Of a stretch of 64,000 nucleotides of DNA, positions 42,551 through 52,139 are shown in pieces. Below the pieces are notes generated by a model. That model made no database searches. It had not been told where the DNA came from and saw nothing but the letters and a program-made list of their open reading frames with translations. The stretch comes from a candidate division WOR-3 bacterium. GTDB taxonomy: Bacteria > Hydrothermota > UBA3072. Position 1 is the stretch's first letter, and each line of letters begins with the position of its first letter. The DNA lies in contig JBDRZZ010000004.1 in assembly GCA_039804165.1 (NCBI GenBank), positions 1 through 64,000 of the forward strand, read 5' to 3'. A program made the position numbers and the translations under genes.

Positions 42551-45500
42551 CCTTCTAAGAAAAATTATCCCCTCCCATAATGAAAGAGTTTTAAAGAGAT
42601 TATATCCTATTGTAGAGGAGATAAATAAAAAATACACCGAATACAAAAAGTTAAAATTAGAAGAACTTCCAAAATTTACTGAGGAATTTAAAATTAGACT
42701 AAAAGAAGGAGAATCTCTTGATGACCTTCTTATAGAAAGTTTTGCTCTTGTTAAAAGAACCTGTGAGCTTCTCCTTGGAAAAAAATGGAGTGTAACTGGC
42801 TTGGAATGGGAATGGGATATGGTTCCTTATGACGTCCAATTATTAGGAGGAATAGTATTACATCAAGGGAAAATAGCAGAAATGAAAACAGGAGAAGGTA
42901 AAACACTTGTGGCCACAATGCCTCTATATCTTAACGCTCTTACAGAGAAAGGTGTTCATTTGGTTACAGTAAATGACTACCTTGCAAGAAGAGACAGAGA
43001 ATGGATGGGACCCATTTACGAGAGCCTCGGCCTTTCAGTAGGAGTTATTCTAACAGAGATGAGCACCGAAGAAAGAATAAAAGAATATAACTGCGATATA
43101 ACTTATGGAACTAATAATGAGTTTGGCTTTGATTATCTCCGTGATAATATGGCTACTGTTCCAGAACACAGAGTGCAACGAGGACATAATTATGCAATAG
43201 TTGACGAAGTGGACTCTGTCTTAATTGATGAAGCGAGAACACCTCTTATAATTTCAGGACCAGTTCAACATTCCGTAAGTAGACATTATAGTGATTTGAA
43301 ACCTGTTATCCAAAATTTAACTCATAAACAAACCCTTCTTGTAAATAGAATAATAGCTGAAGCAAAAAAATTGTTAGAAGAGAATAAAAAAGAAGAAGCG
43401 GGAGAAAAATTACTAATAGCAAAAAGAGGAAATCCCAAAAACAAACAACTTCTAAGGCTTCTCCAAGACGGAGAGATTGAAAAACTCCTACAAGAGACAG
43501 AATCTCGTTTCTTAAAAGAAAAAAAACTACATGAAATAGATGAAAAACTTTATTTTGCAATAGACGAAAGAGAAAACTCAATAAATATCTCTGAAATGGG
43601 TCAGGAGCTAATCGTCCAAAGAGAGTCCGAAAATTTCTTCCAGTTGCCTGATCTTTCAATCGCATTTGAAGAAATTGAAAAAGACCCCTCTCTTTCAAGT
43701 AGAGAAAAATTAGTAAGAAAAGAAGCTATTGAAAGAGAATACGCAGAAAAATCAGAAAAAATTCACGCTGCAAACCAATTGATAAAAGCATATACACTTT
43801 TTGAAAAAGATGTAGAATATATTGTGCAAGACGGAAAAGTTGTAATAGTGGACGAATTTACAGGTCGTCTTATGCCGGGAAGAAGATATTCGGATGGACT
43901 TCATCAAGCATTAGAAGCTAAAGAGAATGTAAAAGTAGAAAGAGAAACACAAACATTTGCAACAATAACTCTCCAGAACTACTTCAAGATGTATAAAAAA
44001 CTTGCAGGAATGACTGGAACAGCAGCTACAGAAGCAGAAGAATTTATGGAAATATATAATTTGGATGTAGTTCAAATTCCAACTTATAAACCTGTAAGAA
44101 GAATTGACTATGATGACTTAATATATAGAACAAAAAGAGAAAAGTATAACGCAATCGTTAATAGAATTAAAGAATTACACAATAAAGGACTGCCTGTTCT
44201 TGTTGGAACTGTTTCTGTAGACGTATCTGAATTAATCTCAAGAATGTTACAAAGAGAAGGAATTCCACATCAAGTATTAAATGCAAAATATCATGAAAAA
44301 GAATCAAAGATTATCGCCCACGCAGGAGAAAAAGGCCAAGTGACTATCGCCACAAATATGGCGGGAAGAGGGACAGATATAAAATTGGCGAAAGAAGTAA
44401 TCAAATGTAAAGAATGTTGTATTATAATGGAAAAAAATCAAAAAGCTTGCGAAAATGTAGACATTAATAAATGTAAAGAAGACGTCCCTTGTGGTTTACA
44501 CATAATTGGAACAGAGAGACACGAAGCTAGAAGAATTGACAATCAGCTAAGAGGTAGATCTGGACGTCAAGGAGATCCTGGAGCTTCTCGTTTTTACATC
44601 TCCCTTGAAGACGATCTAATGAGGGTCTTTGCAACTGAAAGAATAGCTGGAGCGATGGATAGAATGGGAATTAAGGAAGGAGAACCTATAAAACATCCTT
44701 TAATTTCAAAAGCAATAGAAAATGCCCAGAAAAGAGTAGAGCGAATGAATTTCGATATTAGAAAAAGATTATTAGAATATGATGATGTTATGAATAAACA
44801 AAGAGAGGTCATTTATAGCATAAGAAACCAAATTTTGGATGGACAAAATTTAAAAGATAGAGTGATGGAATGGATAGAAGATATCCTTAATTCTCTGTTT
44901 GATTCTTATTTGGTTGGACGAGATCCTGAAGAATGGGATTCCGAAGGATTCAAATCTGAATTGATGGAACTTTTTTTGGTGGACCTTGAAAAAGAGAAAT
45001 TTAAAGATTTTGAAAAAAAAGAAATGGAAGAAAGAATAAGAGCACTTGTTCGTTCAAAATATGAAGCAAAAGAGAAAATTGTTGGGGAAGAAAATATGAG
45101 ACAATTTGAAAGAATTGTCCTTTTAAGAGTAATAGATGAAGAATGGAGAAATCATCTTTATGAATTAGACGCCCTAAGAGAAGGAATTAACCTAAGAAGC
45201 TTTGCCCAAAAAGATCCATTGGTTGAATATAAAAGAGAATCATTTGCTATGTTTGAAGATCTTCTCTACAATATAGGAAGAAACTCCATTAAATTACTTT
45301 ATAGATTTATTCCCGGAACAGTTGAAAGACCAAAGGAAGTCGAGGGAATTGAAGTTAAAGAAGAATTTAAAGGACAATTTATACAAAAAGACTCTGGGGA
45401 AGTTTCTCCAAAGAAGGTCTTGACTGCAAAGGAAGAAATACCTACAATAGGAAATCCAGAATTGGATAAAAAGTTTAAAGAGGAGGTCTTAAAATTGGCT

Positions 45501-45599
45501 AAAGAAGGGAAAAAATTAAAAGATATTGGAAGAAATGAAAAATGCCCTTGTGGCAGTGGAAACAAATTTAAAAAATGCCATGGAAAGTGGGTAAAATGA
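42543..45599 (+). CDS. secA: Preprotein translocase ATPase SecA (with FCB-type insertions)
   Basis: Motor of the Sec pathway, 1018 residues. Walker A MKTGEGKTLVA, DEVDSVLIDEARTPLI, and GTERHEARRIDNQLRGRSGR in NBD2; C-terminal zinc tail CPCGSGNKFKKCHG for SecB or ribosome contact. Two insertions enlarge it over E. coli SecA (901): a ~130-residue Lys/Glu-rich helical stretch after ISGPVQHS (about residues 245-380), typical of FCB-group SecA, and a Cys-rich NBD2 insert (CKECC, then three further Cys before GLHIIGTERHE) that could bind Zn. Start is the GTG at 42543, overlapping purA; no better ATG exists. Confidence 0.95.
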   Translation: MFNLLRKIIPSHNERVLKRLYPIVEEINKKYTEYKKLKLEELPKFTEEFKIRLKEGESLDDLLIESFALVKRTCELLLGKKWSVTGLEWEWDMVPYDVQLLGGIVLHQGKIAEMKTGEGKTLVATMPLYLNALTEKGVHLVTVNDYLARRDREWMGPIYESLGLSVGVILTEMSTEERIKEYNCDITYGTNNEFGFDYLRDNMATVPEHRVQRGHNYAIVDEVDSVLIDEARTPLIISGPVQHSVSRHYSDLKPVIQNLTHKQTLLVNRIIAEAKKLLEENKKEEAGEKLLIAKRGNPKNKQLLRLLQDGEIEKLLQETESRFLKEKKLHEIDEKLYFAIDERENSINISEMGQELIVQRESENFFQLPDLSIAFEEIEKDPSLSSREKLVRKEAIEREYAEKSEKIHAANQLIKAYTLFEKDVEYIVQDGKVVIVDEFTGRLMPGRRYSDGLHQALEAKENVKVERETQTFATITLQNYFKMYKKLAGMTGTAATEAEEFMEIYNLDVVQIPTYKPVRRIDYDDLIYRTKREKYNAIVNRIKELHNKGLPVLVGTVSVDVSELISRMLQREGIPHQVLNAKYHEKESKIIAHAGEKGQVTIATNMAGRGTDIKLAKEVIKCKECCIIMEKNQKACENVDINKCKEDVPCGLHIIGTERHEARRIDNQLRGRSGRQGDPGASRFYISLEDDLMRVFATERIAGAMDRMGIKEGEPIKHPLISKAIENAQKRVERMNFDIRKRLLEYDDVMNKQREVIYSIRNQILDGQNLKDRVMEWIEDILNSLFDSYLVGRDPEEWDSEGFKSELMELFLVDLEKEKFKDFEKKEMEERIRALVRSKYEAKEKIVGEENMRQFERIVLLRVIDEEWRNHLYELDALREGINLRSFAQKDPLVEYKRESFAMFEDLLYNIGRNSIKLLYRFIPGTVERPKEVEGIEVKEEFKGQFIQKDSGEVSPKKVLTAKEEIPTIGNPELDKKFKEEVLKLAKEGKKLKDIGRNEKCPCGSGNKFKKCHGKWVK

Positions 45600-46312
45600 T
45601 GGACAAACAAAAAGTTCTTAAAGAAATTAAATCTTGGGGAATTGCAATAGGCATAATATTGTTTTTGCGTGGTTTTATTGTGCAAACCTTTCATGTTCCA
45701 ACAGGTTCAATGAAAGACACAATTCTTATAGGAGACTTTTTAATCGTAAATAGACTTAAATATGGAATAAAACTCCCATTCACTGATAAATACTTAATTA
45801 GAATAAGAGAACCTAAAAGAGGAGAAATAATCGTCTTTCGTTATCCACTTGGAGGTAAGGGCTTATTCAAAAATTTAAATTTTGTCAAAAGATGTATTGC
45901 CTTAGAAGGAGATACTGTCTATATTGAACACAAAAGATTATTTGTAAATAACAAAGAAGTAGAAGCTCCCTATGCAACAAATAGAGATCCTAATGAATAC
46001 CCCCCTCTAAATATAGAAAAAGAGCTTTTCCAAAAACTATGGGAAGAAAGAAAATTAAGTAAATATCCCTACCTAAGGGATAACTTTGGACCTGTTGTAG
46101 TTCCAGAAGGATGCGTTTTCGCAATGGGCGATAATAGAGACGAATCCGATGACTCAAGATTCTGGGGACCAGTCCCTATAAATAACATCTCAGGCTCCCC
46201 AATATTAATTTATTGGTCTTGGGATCCAGAGATTCCCTTTTCTTCTTTTCTACAAAAAGTTAGATGGAATAGAATCGGAAACTTAATAATTCAAAAATAT
46301 AAACCAAATTAG
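45596..46312 (+). CDS. lepB: Signal peptidase I
   Basis: Membrane serine protease that removes signal peptides. One N-terminal helix (about 14-31), then VPTGSMKDT with nucleophile S38 and FVKRCIALEGD with the general base K98; GDNRDESDDSRFWGPVP is the later signature box. I start it at the ATG at 45596, whose ATGA overlaps the secA stop; the in-frame ATG at 45575 would lie 25 bases inside secA, and 45599 is also possible. About 238 residues. Coupling of secA and lepB places motor and peptidase of the same export path together. Confidence 0.93.
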   Translation: MMDKQKVLKEIKSWGIAIGIILFLRGFIVQTFHVPTGSMKDTILIGDFLIVNRLKYGIKLPFTDKYLIRIREPKRGEIIVFRYPLGGKGLFKNLNFVKRCIALEGDTVYIEHKRLFVNNKEVEAPYATNRDPNEYPPLNIEKELFQKLWEERKLSKYPYLRDNFGPVVVPEGCVFAMGDNRDESDDSRFWGPVPINNISGSPILIYWSWDPEIPFSSFLQKVRWNRIGNLIIQKYKPN

Positions 46313-46427
46313 AGTCAAATAATTTTTACTCATATTTATAATTTTGCTCATTTAAAAAATATAAGTTATTACTAATCAATATCTTAATTTTTGGAATGAT
46401 TTTTTTATATTAAAATAAAGGTGTTTT

Positions 46428-49400
46428 ATGAAGAAAAATTTATTATTTGTTTTAATTATCCCTTATCTTATATATTGTAATGATTTAGGAATAAGGTTTG
46501 CACATCTTACAGCTCAAGACGGCCTTTCTCACAGTTGGATTGTCACTATCTTAAAAGACAAATATGGGTATATGTGGTTTGGAACAGAAAATAATGGAAT
46601 TAATAAATACGATGGTTACAAATTCACAATATATAAAAATGATCCAAATGATAAAAGAACTATAAGTGATAATGGGATTAATGTTATATATGAAGATAAA
46701 AAGGGAATTTTGTGGGTTGGAACAAAAAGAGGGCTTAATAAATATAATAGAGAACTAGATCGTTTTATTCCTGTCAATTCTTTCATTGACGACTATGTCC
46801 AGGGAATTTACGAAAGGGAAGATGGTAATTTCTATATCACCACTATTTATAATTTTGCCATTTATTATCCCGAAAAAGACTCCTTTTCTCTTTTAATTAG
46901 TGAAGATCAGAAATTGCCGTATGTATTTATAAAAAAGGGGATTATCCAATACGAAAAAAACAAATTCTTGGTTGCTACAAGAGCTGGACTTTTATCTTTA
47001 GACGCTACTACAAATCAGTTTACTGTTGTAAAGAAAGATATAGATATTAGATCTATATATAAAGATACGAAAGGGAGAATATGGATAGGAACAGAAAAAG
47101 ATGGATTATTTTGTATGACTTATGATAAAAAAAATCCCAAAAAATTTGTTTTCAAAAATTATAATCATCAAAATAACAATGAATATAGCCTAAGTCCAGG
47201 AGCAATTGTAACAATAGAGGAAGACAATAATGAATTCTTATGGATAGGAACAGAAAAAGATGGATTAAACCTAATGAATCTGAAAATTTTTGAAAAGAAT
47301 AATTATCCTATATTTCACCACTATCGTAATATACCTTATGATAATTCATCTCTTTCAAATAACGGAATTACCTCTATTTATAAAGATAACGAAGGCACAA
47401 TGTGGATTGGGGCTTATAATGGTGGTGTTAACTATTATAGCAAACTCTTATACAAATTTCAACATATAAAGAGTATTCCAAATAACCCAAATAGCTTGAG
47501 TGATAATAATGTTAACGTGATCTATGAAGAAGAGGATCGTCTGTGGGTCGGAACACAAAAAGGAGTTGATATATTTGATAAAAGAAACAATAAATGGGAA
47601 CACTTATTTTATGAAGAAAGAAATCCTAACTCTTTGAGCCCAGGTGCTGTTTGGGCAATCTTAAGAGATAAGCACAATAATATCTGGATAGGAACTTGGG
47701 GTGGAGGATTAAGTATTCTAAATGAAAAGAAGAAAACATTTACTCATTATCTACACAATGAAAAAGACGAAAACAGCCTTAGTAAAAACAACATTTTTGG
47801 AATCACAGAAGATAAAGAAGGAAACTTGTGGATTGCTACAATGGGAGGAGGGCTTGACAAGTTTGATTATAAATCAAAAAGTTTTAAGCATTATAAAAGC
47901 AATCCTGATGATCCTAAGAGTCTTACAAATAATTGGGTAAAAATGGTTATAGAAACTCATTCTGGAGAGTTATGGGTTGCAACAACTGCGGGTGTCAATG
48001 TTTTTAATAAAGAAAAAGAAGTTTTTACCCATTTCATCCACAATAGAGAAGATCCAAGGAGTATTAGTTCTGATGCAATTGTTATTATTTTTGAGGACAG
48101 TAAACACAATATATGGGTTGGAACGGAAAATGGATTAAATCTCTTTAACCCAGATAGTAATAATTTCATCCTTTATAATGAAGAAGATGGCCTGCCAAAC
48201 AATGTAATAAGAGGAATTTGTGAAGATAATAAAGGGAATCTCTGGGTAAGCACTAATAAAGGCTTATCAAAATTCATTAATGCTATTAATCGTCCAAAAA
48301 AACCAATTTTTGAAAATTATGATGTAAGTGACGGACTTCAAGGAAATGAATTTAATAGTAGAGCTTGTCTTAGAGGAAAAGATGGAAGATTATTCTTTGG
48401 AGGAAATAACGGCCTTACAATCTTTCATCCTGATAGCATAAAAAGAAATCATTTTGTTCCTCCTGTAGTTATAACAAATATTCTACTTTTCAATAAAGAA
48501 GTTCCAATTGGAAGAGAAGATTCTCCATTAAAAAAACATATTAGTCTTTTAAAAGAAATCGTATTATCTTATAAGAATTCAGTAATCACCCTTGAATATG
48601 CGGCATTAAATTTCTTAGCCCCAGAAAAAAATCAGTATGCATTTATGCTTGAAGGCTTCGACGAAGATTGGAACTATGTTGGAAATAAAAGAGAGGTAAC
48701 ATATACAAATTTAGCTCCAGGAACTTATACATTTAGAGTAAAGGGCTCTAATAACGATGGAGTTTGGAATGAAGAAGGAACTTCTCTCAAAATTATCATA
48801 ACCCCTCCCTTTTGGAAAACAGTATGGTTTAGACTTATTATCTTAATATTCATTGGCGGATTTATTCATTTTATATTCTGGATTCGCGTAAAAAGAATAG
48901 TAGCCTATGGTCGTGAGCTTGAAAAGAAAGTCGCAGAAAGAACAAAAGAATTGGAAAGTTTCGCATATATAGTTTCCCATGACCTAAAAGCTCCTCTCCG
49001 AAGTATAAATCAATTATCTGAGTGGATCATTGAAGACTATTATGAGAAACTTGATGAAAAAGGAAAAGAAAATTTAAAACTTCTTAAAGATAGGACCTTG
49101 CGAATGAACAATATGATTCAAGGAATATTAGAATACTCAAGAATTGGAAGGACCGAAGGCGAAGTTGAAAAAGTCGATTTAAACAGCTTGGTAAAAGAAA
49201 CAATTGAGATATTATCTCCCCCAAAAAATATAAAAATAAAAATAGAAAATAAATTACCAATCTACATGGCTGATAGAACACGCCTAATCCAGATTTTCCA
49301 AAATCTTTTAAGCAATGCAATAAAATACATAGACAAGCCAAAAGGCATCATAAAGATTGGATGCACCGAAGAAAAAAACTATTGGAAATTCAGTATTTCA

Positions 49401-49601
49401 GATAATGGCCCTGGGATTGACAAAAAGTATCATGAGAAAATTTTTGAGATATTCCAAACTTTGGGCAATAAAAAAGAAGAAAGCACAGGGATTGGCTTAA
49501 CCATAGTAAAGAAAATAGTAGAATTATATAAAGGTAAAATATGGGTAGAATCTAAATTAGGTAAAGGAACAACATTTTTCTTTACCTTACCAAAGCAATA
49601 A
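46428..49601 (+). CDS. Giant propeller sensor histidine kinase (two-component regulator propeller, Y_Y_Y, HisKA-HATPase)
   Basis: A 1057-residue membrane sensor. Signal peptide (1-18); about 13-14 Reg_prop repeats between residues 25 and 630, each with a WIGT-like core (MWFGTENNGINKYDG, LWVGTKRGLNKYNRE, IWIGTEKDGLFC and so on), folding as a double propeller. A Y_Y_Y domain follows (about 700-790, ending LAPGTYTFRVKGSNNDG). One membrane helix (about 801-823) leads to HisKA with phosphoacceptor H851 (SHDLKAPLR) and a complete HATPase (NLLSNAIKY, DNGPGI, GIGLTI). This is the layout of Bacteroides-type polysaccharide sensors, but without the fused receiver and AraC domain. The receiver gene 26 bases downstream is the obvious partner. 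Confidence 0.93.
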   Translation: MKKNLLFVLIIPYLIYCNDLGIRFAHLTAQDGLSHSWIVTILKDKYGYMWFGTENNGINKYDGYKFTIYKNDPNDKRTISDNGINVIYEDKKGILWVGTKRGLNKYNRELDRFIPVNSFIDDYVQGIYEREDGNFYITTIYNFAIYYPEKDSFSLLISEDQKLPYVFIKKGIIQYEKNKFLVATRAGLLSLDATTNQFTVVKKDIDIRSIYKDTKGRIWIGTEKDGLFCMTYDKKNPKKFVFKNYNHQNNNEYSLSPGAIVTIEEDNNEFLWIGTEKDGLNLMNLKIFEKNNYPIFHHYRNIPYDNSSLSNNGITSIYKDNEGTMWIGAYNGGVNYYSKLLYKFQHIKSIPNNPNSLSDNNVNVIYEEEDRLWVGTQKGVDIFDKRNNKWEHLFYEERNPNSLSPGAVWAILRDKHNNIWIGTWGGGLSILNEKKKTFTHYLHNEKDENSLSKNNIFGITEDKEGNLWIATMGGGLDKFDYKSKSFKHYKSNPDDPKSLTNNWVKMVIETHSGELWVATTAGVNVFNKEKEVFTHFIHNREDPRSISSDAIVIIFEDSKHNIWVGTENGLNLFNPDSNNFILYNEEDGLPNNVIRGICEDNKGNLWVSTNKGLSKFINAINRPKKPIFENYDVSDGLQGNEFNSRACLRGKDGRLFFGGNNGLTIFHPDSIKRNHFVPPVVITNILLFNKEVPIGREDSPLKKHISLLKEIVLSYKNSVITLEYAALNFLAPEKNQYAFMLEGFDEDWNYVGNKREVTYTNLAPGTYTFRVKGSNNDGVWNEEGTSLKIIITPPFWKTVWFRLIILIFIGGFIHFIFWIRVKRIVAYGRELEKKVAERTKELESFAYIVSHDLKAPLRSINQLSEWIIEDYYEKLDEKGKENLKLLKDRTLRMNNMIQGILEYSRIGRTEGEVEKVDLNSLVKETIEILSPPKNIKIKIENKLPIYMADRTRLIQIFQNLLSNAIKYIDKPKGIIKIGCTEEKNYWKFSISDNGPGIDKKYHEKIFEIFQTLGNKKEESTGIGLTIVKKIVELYKGKIWVESKLGKGTTFFFTLPKQ

Positions 49602-49626
49602 TAACTTAAAAAGGAGGAGATTTTTT

Positions 49627-50037
49627 ATGAAGAAAAAACAAGCAATTTTACTGGTTGAGGATGACGAAGTAGATATAAAAAGCGTAGAAAGAGCTTTTAG
49701 CGATCTTAGGATTACAAATCCTTTAATTGTAACCCATGATGGGAAAGAAGCTTTAAATTATCTAAATAACGAAAAAAATAAGCGCCCGGGGCTTATCCTC
49801 TTAGACATAAAAATGCCAAGGATGAATGGAATAGAATTTCTAAGAATTGTAAAAAGGAAAGATAAATTGAAAATCATTCCTATTGTTATTCTAACTACCT
49901 CAAAAGAAGAAAAAGATAAGATGGAAAGTTTTAATCTTGGAATTGCAGGGTATATGATGAAACCTGTGAATTACAAAGATTTCGTTGAAGTAATTAGAAC
50001 AATTAAGATGTATTGGACTCTATCGGAGACACCATAA
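49627..50037 (+). CDS. Rcp1-type single-domain response regulator
   Basis: A 136-residue receiver with no output domain. ILLVEDDEVD supplies the acidic pair, D60 (LLDIKMPRMNG) is the phosphate acceptor, with TTS and the KPVN Lys. The pattern LLVEDDEVDIKSVERAF and LLDIKMPRMNGIEFL is the Rcp1 subgroup, which usually pairs with HisKA kinases of the SHDLKAPLR class, exactly as found upstream. Strong AGGAGG ribosome site. Its TAA overlaps the ATG of the next kinase gene (TAATG). Likely relays phosphate or controls a protein partner rather than DNA. Confidence 0.92.
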   Translation: MKKKQAILLVEDDEVDIKSVERAFSDLRITNPLIVTHDGKEALNYLNNEKNKRPGLILLDIKMPRMNGIEFLRIVKRKDKLKIIPIVILTTSKEEKDKMESFNLGIAGYMMKPVNYKDFVEVIRTIKMYWTLSETP

Positions 50038-51479
50038 TGGAAAAGAAAAAATATCAAATACTTTTAGTAGAAGATAATAAATTTGACCAATTGGCTTTAA
50101 AAAGATTTGTAGAAAAAAACAATCTTCCTTATGAAATTGAAACGGCAAGTTCTATCTCTGAATGTAAAGAAGCTCTAAACTCAAAAACATTTGATGTAAT
50201 TCTCCAAGATTTCCAACTTAAAGATGGAACAGCTTTTGACGTGCTAAATTTAAATTTAAAAGAACCTGTTATTATAATAACAGGTCTTGGAAATGAAGAG
50301 ATAGCTGTTAACTGCATGAAGGCAAATGCTTATGATTATATAATAAAAGATCCTGAAAGTAATTATCTAAAGCTTCTACCCTCAATTATAGAAAACGTGA
50401 TCCAAAGGAAAAAAGTAGAAGAACAACTTAAACTAATAAAACATTCTATTGACAATGCCTCTGAATCTATTATTTGGTTATCTCCTTCTGGAGAAATTAT
50501 ATTTGCAAACAAATATTCTTTCAAAGAGCTAGGTTATTCTGAGAAAGAACTATTGACAACAAAATGGCACAATATATGTCCTGAATTTACAGAAGAAAAA
50601 TTTAAAGGATTTGTAAACACTCTCAAAAGAAAAGGTCACTTAAGCTTTGAGTCTTCTTATCGCAAAAAGGATGGCGAAACCTATCCCGTAAACATTCATG
50701 TAGATTATCAAATTTTTGGTAAGAAAGAAGTTATTTTTGTATCTGCTCATAACATTACAGAACAAAAAAATATAGAACAAGAAAGACAAAAAATTCAAAA
50801 ACTTGAATCTATCGCAATCCTTACAGGAGGAATTGCAAATAACTTTGAAAAATTTCTTAAAGACATCACTTTGAATGTTAAGCTTGCAATAACAAAAAGC
50901 GGAAACAATGAAGAATTAATTAATATATTAAAAGAGGTCCAAGAAACAGTAAATCTTGCAAAAGATCTAACAAAAAAACTATCTACATTTGCAAGTGGAG
51001 GAGCCCCTAATAAAGAAATTACAAAAATTTCAGAAATAATAAAAGAAGAAACAGAATCCAATCTCAGAGGTTCCACCGTGAAATTACTTTATAATTTTCC
51101 AGAAGATATTTGGAAAGTAAGTGTGGATAAAAATCAGTTTAGGCAAGTAATTAATAATTTACTCAATAATGCAAAAGAAGCAATGCCAGAAGGCGGAATA
51201 ATAAAAATAAATCTTGAAAATACAACTGTAGAGAAAGATTCAAATCTACCTCTTAAAGAAGGAAAATACGTAAAAATAACAATCAAGGATAACGGTTTAG
51301 GAATTGCAAAAAAACACTTACCAAGAATATTCGAACCATATTTTACTACAAAACAAAAAGGAAGTGGATTAGGTCTTTCTCTTGTATACTCAATTATACA
51401 GAAACACGACGGATATATAGGAGTAGATTCAAAACTCGGAGAAGGGACTACTTTCTATATTTATCTTCCTGTAGCATAA
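50037..51479 (+). CDS. Receiver-PAS-histidine-kinase-like protein with His-to-Asn change at the phosphoacceptor site
   Basis: A 480-residue soluble protein. N-terminal receiver (1-125) with D58 in ILQDFQLKDG; PAS domain (about 133-245) with the usual RKKDGETYPVNIHV and AHNITEQK; then a dimerisation helix and a HATPase domain with intact N box (NNLLNNAKEA), DNGLGI, FEPYFTT and GSGLGLS. In the H box the usual GGIAHDFNN reads GGIANNFEK, so N268 replaces the conserved His. It should bind ATP but cannot autophosphorylate in the normal way. It may act as a receiver-controlled phosphatase, an allosteric partner of the propeller kinase, or a decayed kinase. Start ATG 50037 is preferred over the TTG at 50013. 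Confidence 0.88.
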   Translation: MEKKKYQILLVEDNKFDQLALKRFVEKNNLPYEIETASSISECKEALNSKTFDVILQDFQLKDGTAFDVLNLNLKEPVIIITGLGNEEIAVNCMKANAYDYIIKDPESNYLKLLPSIIENVIQRKKVEEQLKLIKHSIDNASESIIWLSPSGEIIFANKYSFKELGYSEKELLTTKWHNICPEFTEEKFKGFVNTLKRKGHLSFESSYRKKDGETYPVNIHVDYQIFGKKEVIFVSAHNITEQKNIEQERQKIQKLESIAILTGGIANNFEKFLKDITLNVKLAITKSGNNEELINILKEVQETVNLAKDLTKKLSTFASGGAPNKEITKISEIIKEETESNLRGSTVKLLYNFPEDIWKVSVDKNQFRQVINNLLNNAKEAMPEGGIIKINLENTTVEKDSNLPLKEGKYVKITIKDNGLGIAKKHLPRIFEPYFTTKQKGSGLGLSLVYSIIQKHDGYIGVDSKLGEGTTFYIYLPVA

Positions 51480-51507
51480 TTAAATTAAAAGGTTTAGAAA
51501 AGTGGTC

Positions 51508-51535
51508 TTGACAACTCTCTTCAAATAGTTATTAA
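51508..51535 (+). promoter_or_regulatory. Possible promoter of the thioesterase gene
   Basis: TTGACA (51508-51513), 16-nt spacer, TATTAA (51530-51535). Leader about 22 nt; ribosome site weak (AAAGGG). Confidence 0.4.
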
Positions 51536-51563
51536 TTCAAAAATTATAAAGGGTTAACATAAA

Positions 51564-52067
51564 ATGAAGCAAAAAGTCAAAAGAAAACAACCAAATTCTA
51601 AAATGTGCTTTGTCTGCGGTCTTTTAAATAACCTCGGTCTTAAAGCTAATTTTTACGAATTAGAAAACAAGAAATTGGTTGGGATTTTTAAACCAAAAGA
51701 AGAACACCAAGGTTATCCAGAACGACTTCACGGAGGAATAATTACTGCCATTATAGACGAAACAATAGGAAGAACTATTTTTATGAATTCTAAAGAGGAT
51801 GTTTGGTTCCTCACCTTAGAAATTAATGTTAATTTTAAGAAGCCCGTTCCTCTTAATGAGGAAATAAGAACAATTGCATGGCTCACAAAAGAAACAAGTA
51901 GAACTTACGAAGGACAAGGAAAGATTGTCTTAAGCAATGGAAAAGTTGCAGCTGTGGGCTACGGAAAATATATGAAAATACCTATTCAAAAGATAGCAAA
52001 TTTCGATTATCAAGAAGATTGGAAAGTCACTTTCAAAAAAGAAGACCCAAAAGAAATAGAAATTTAA
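51564..52067 (+). CDS. PaaI-like hotdog-fold thioesterase
   Basis: A 167-residue protein of the PaaI/4HBT type. N-terminal MCFVCGLLNNLGLKANFYE is typical of a subgroup with a CxxCG start; LHGGIITAIIDETIG is the hotdog helix with the catalytic acidic residue; the LEINVNFKKPVPLNEEI strand follows. It probably hydrolyses an acyl-CoA in the cytoplasm. Substrate unknown; neighbours give no hint. Confidence 0.85.
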   Translation: MKQKVKRKQPNSKMCFVCGLLNNLGLKANFYELENKKLVGIFKPKEEHQGYPERLHGGIITAIIDETIGRTIFMNSKEDVWFLTLEINVNFKKPVPLNEEIRTIAWLTKETSRTYEGQGKIVLSNGKVAAVGYGKYMKIPIQKIANFDYQEDWKVTFKKEDPKEIEI

Positions 52068-52070
52068 ATG

Positions 52071-52098
52071 TTGACTTTCGAGTTAAGTTCTATAAAAT
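52071..52098 (+). promoter_or_regulatory. Predicted promoter of threonine synthase
   Basis: TTGACT (52071-52076), 16-nt spacer, TAAAAT (52093-52098). The leader to the ATG at 52140 is about 35 nt with no strong ribosome site. Confidence 0.5.
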
Positions 52099-52139
52099 CT
52101 AATGGGTATAACCTAATTAAAAGAGTGTAAATTTGTGAA

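Noticed and set aside
43306-43698. A 130-codon - strand frame inside secA
   Set aside because: Antisense to the Lys/Glu-rich insertion; Leu/Phe-rich translation is the expected shadow.
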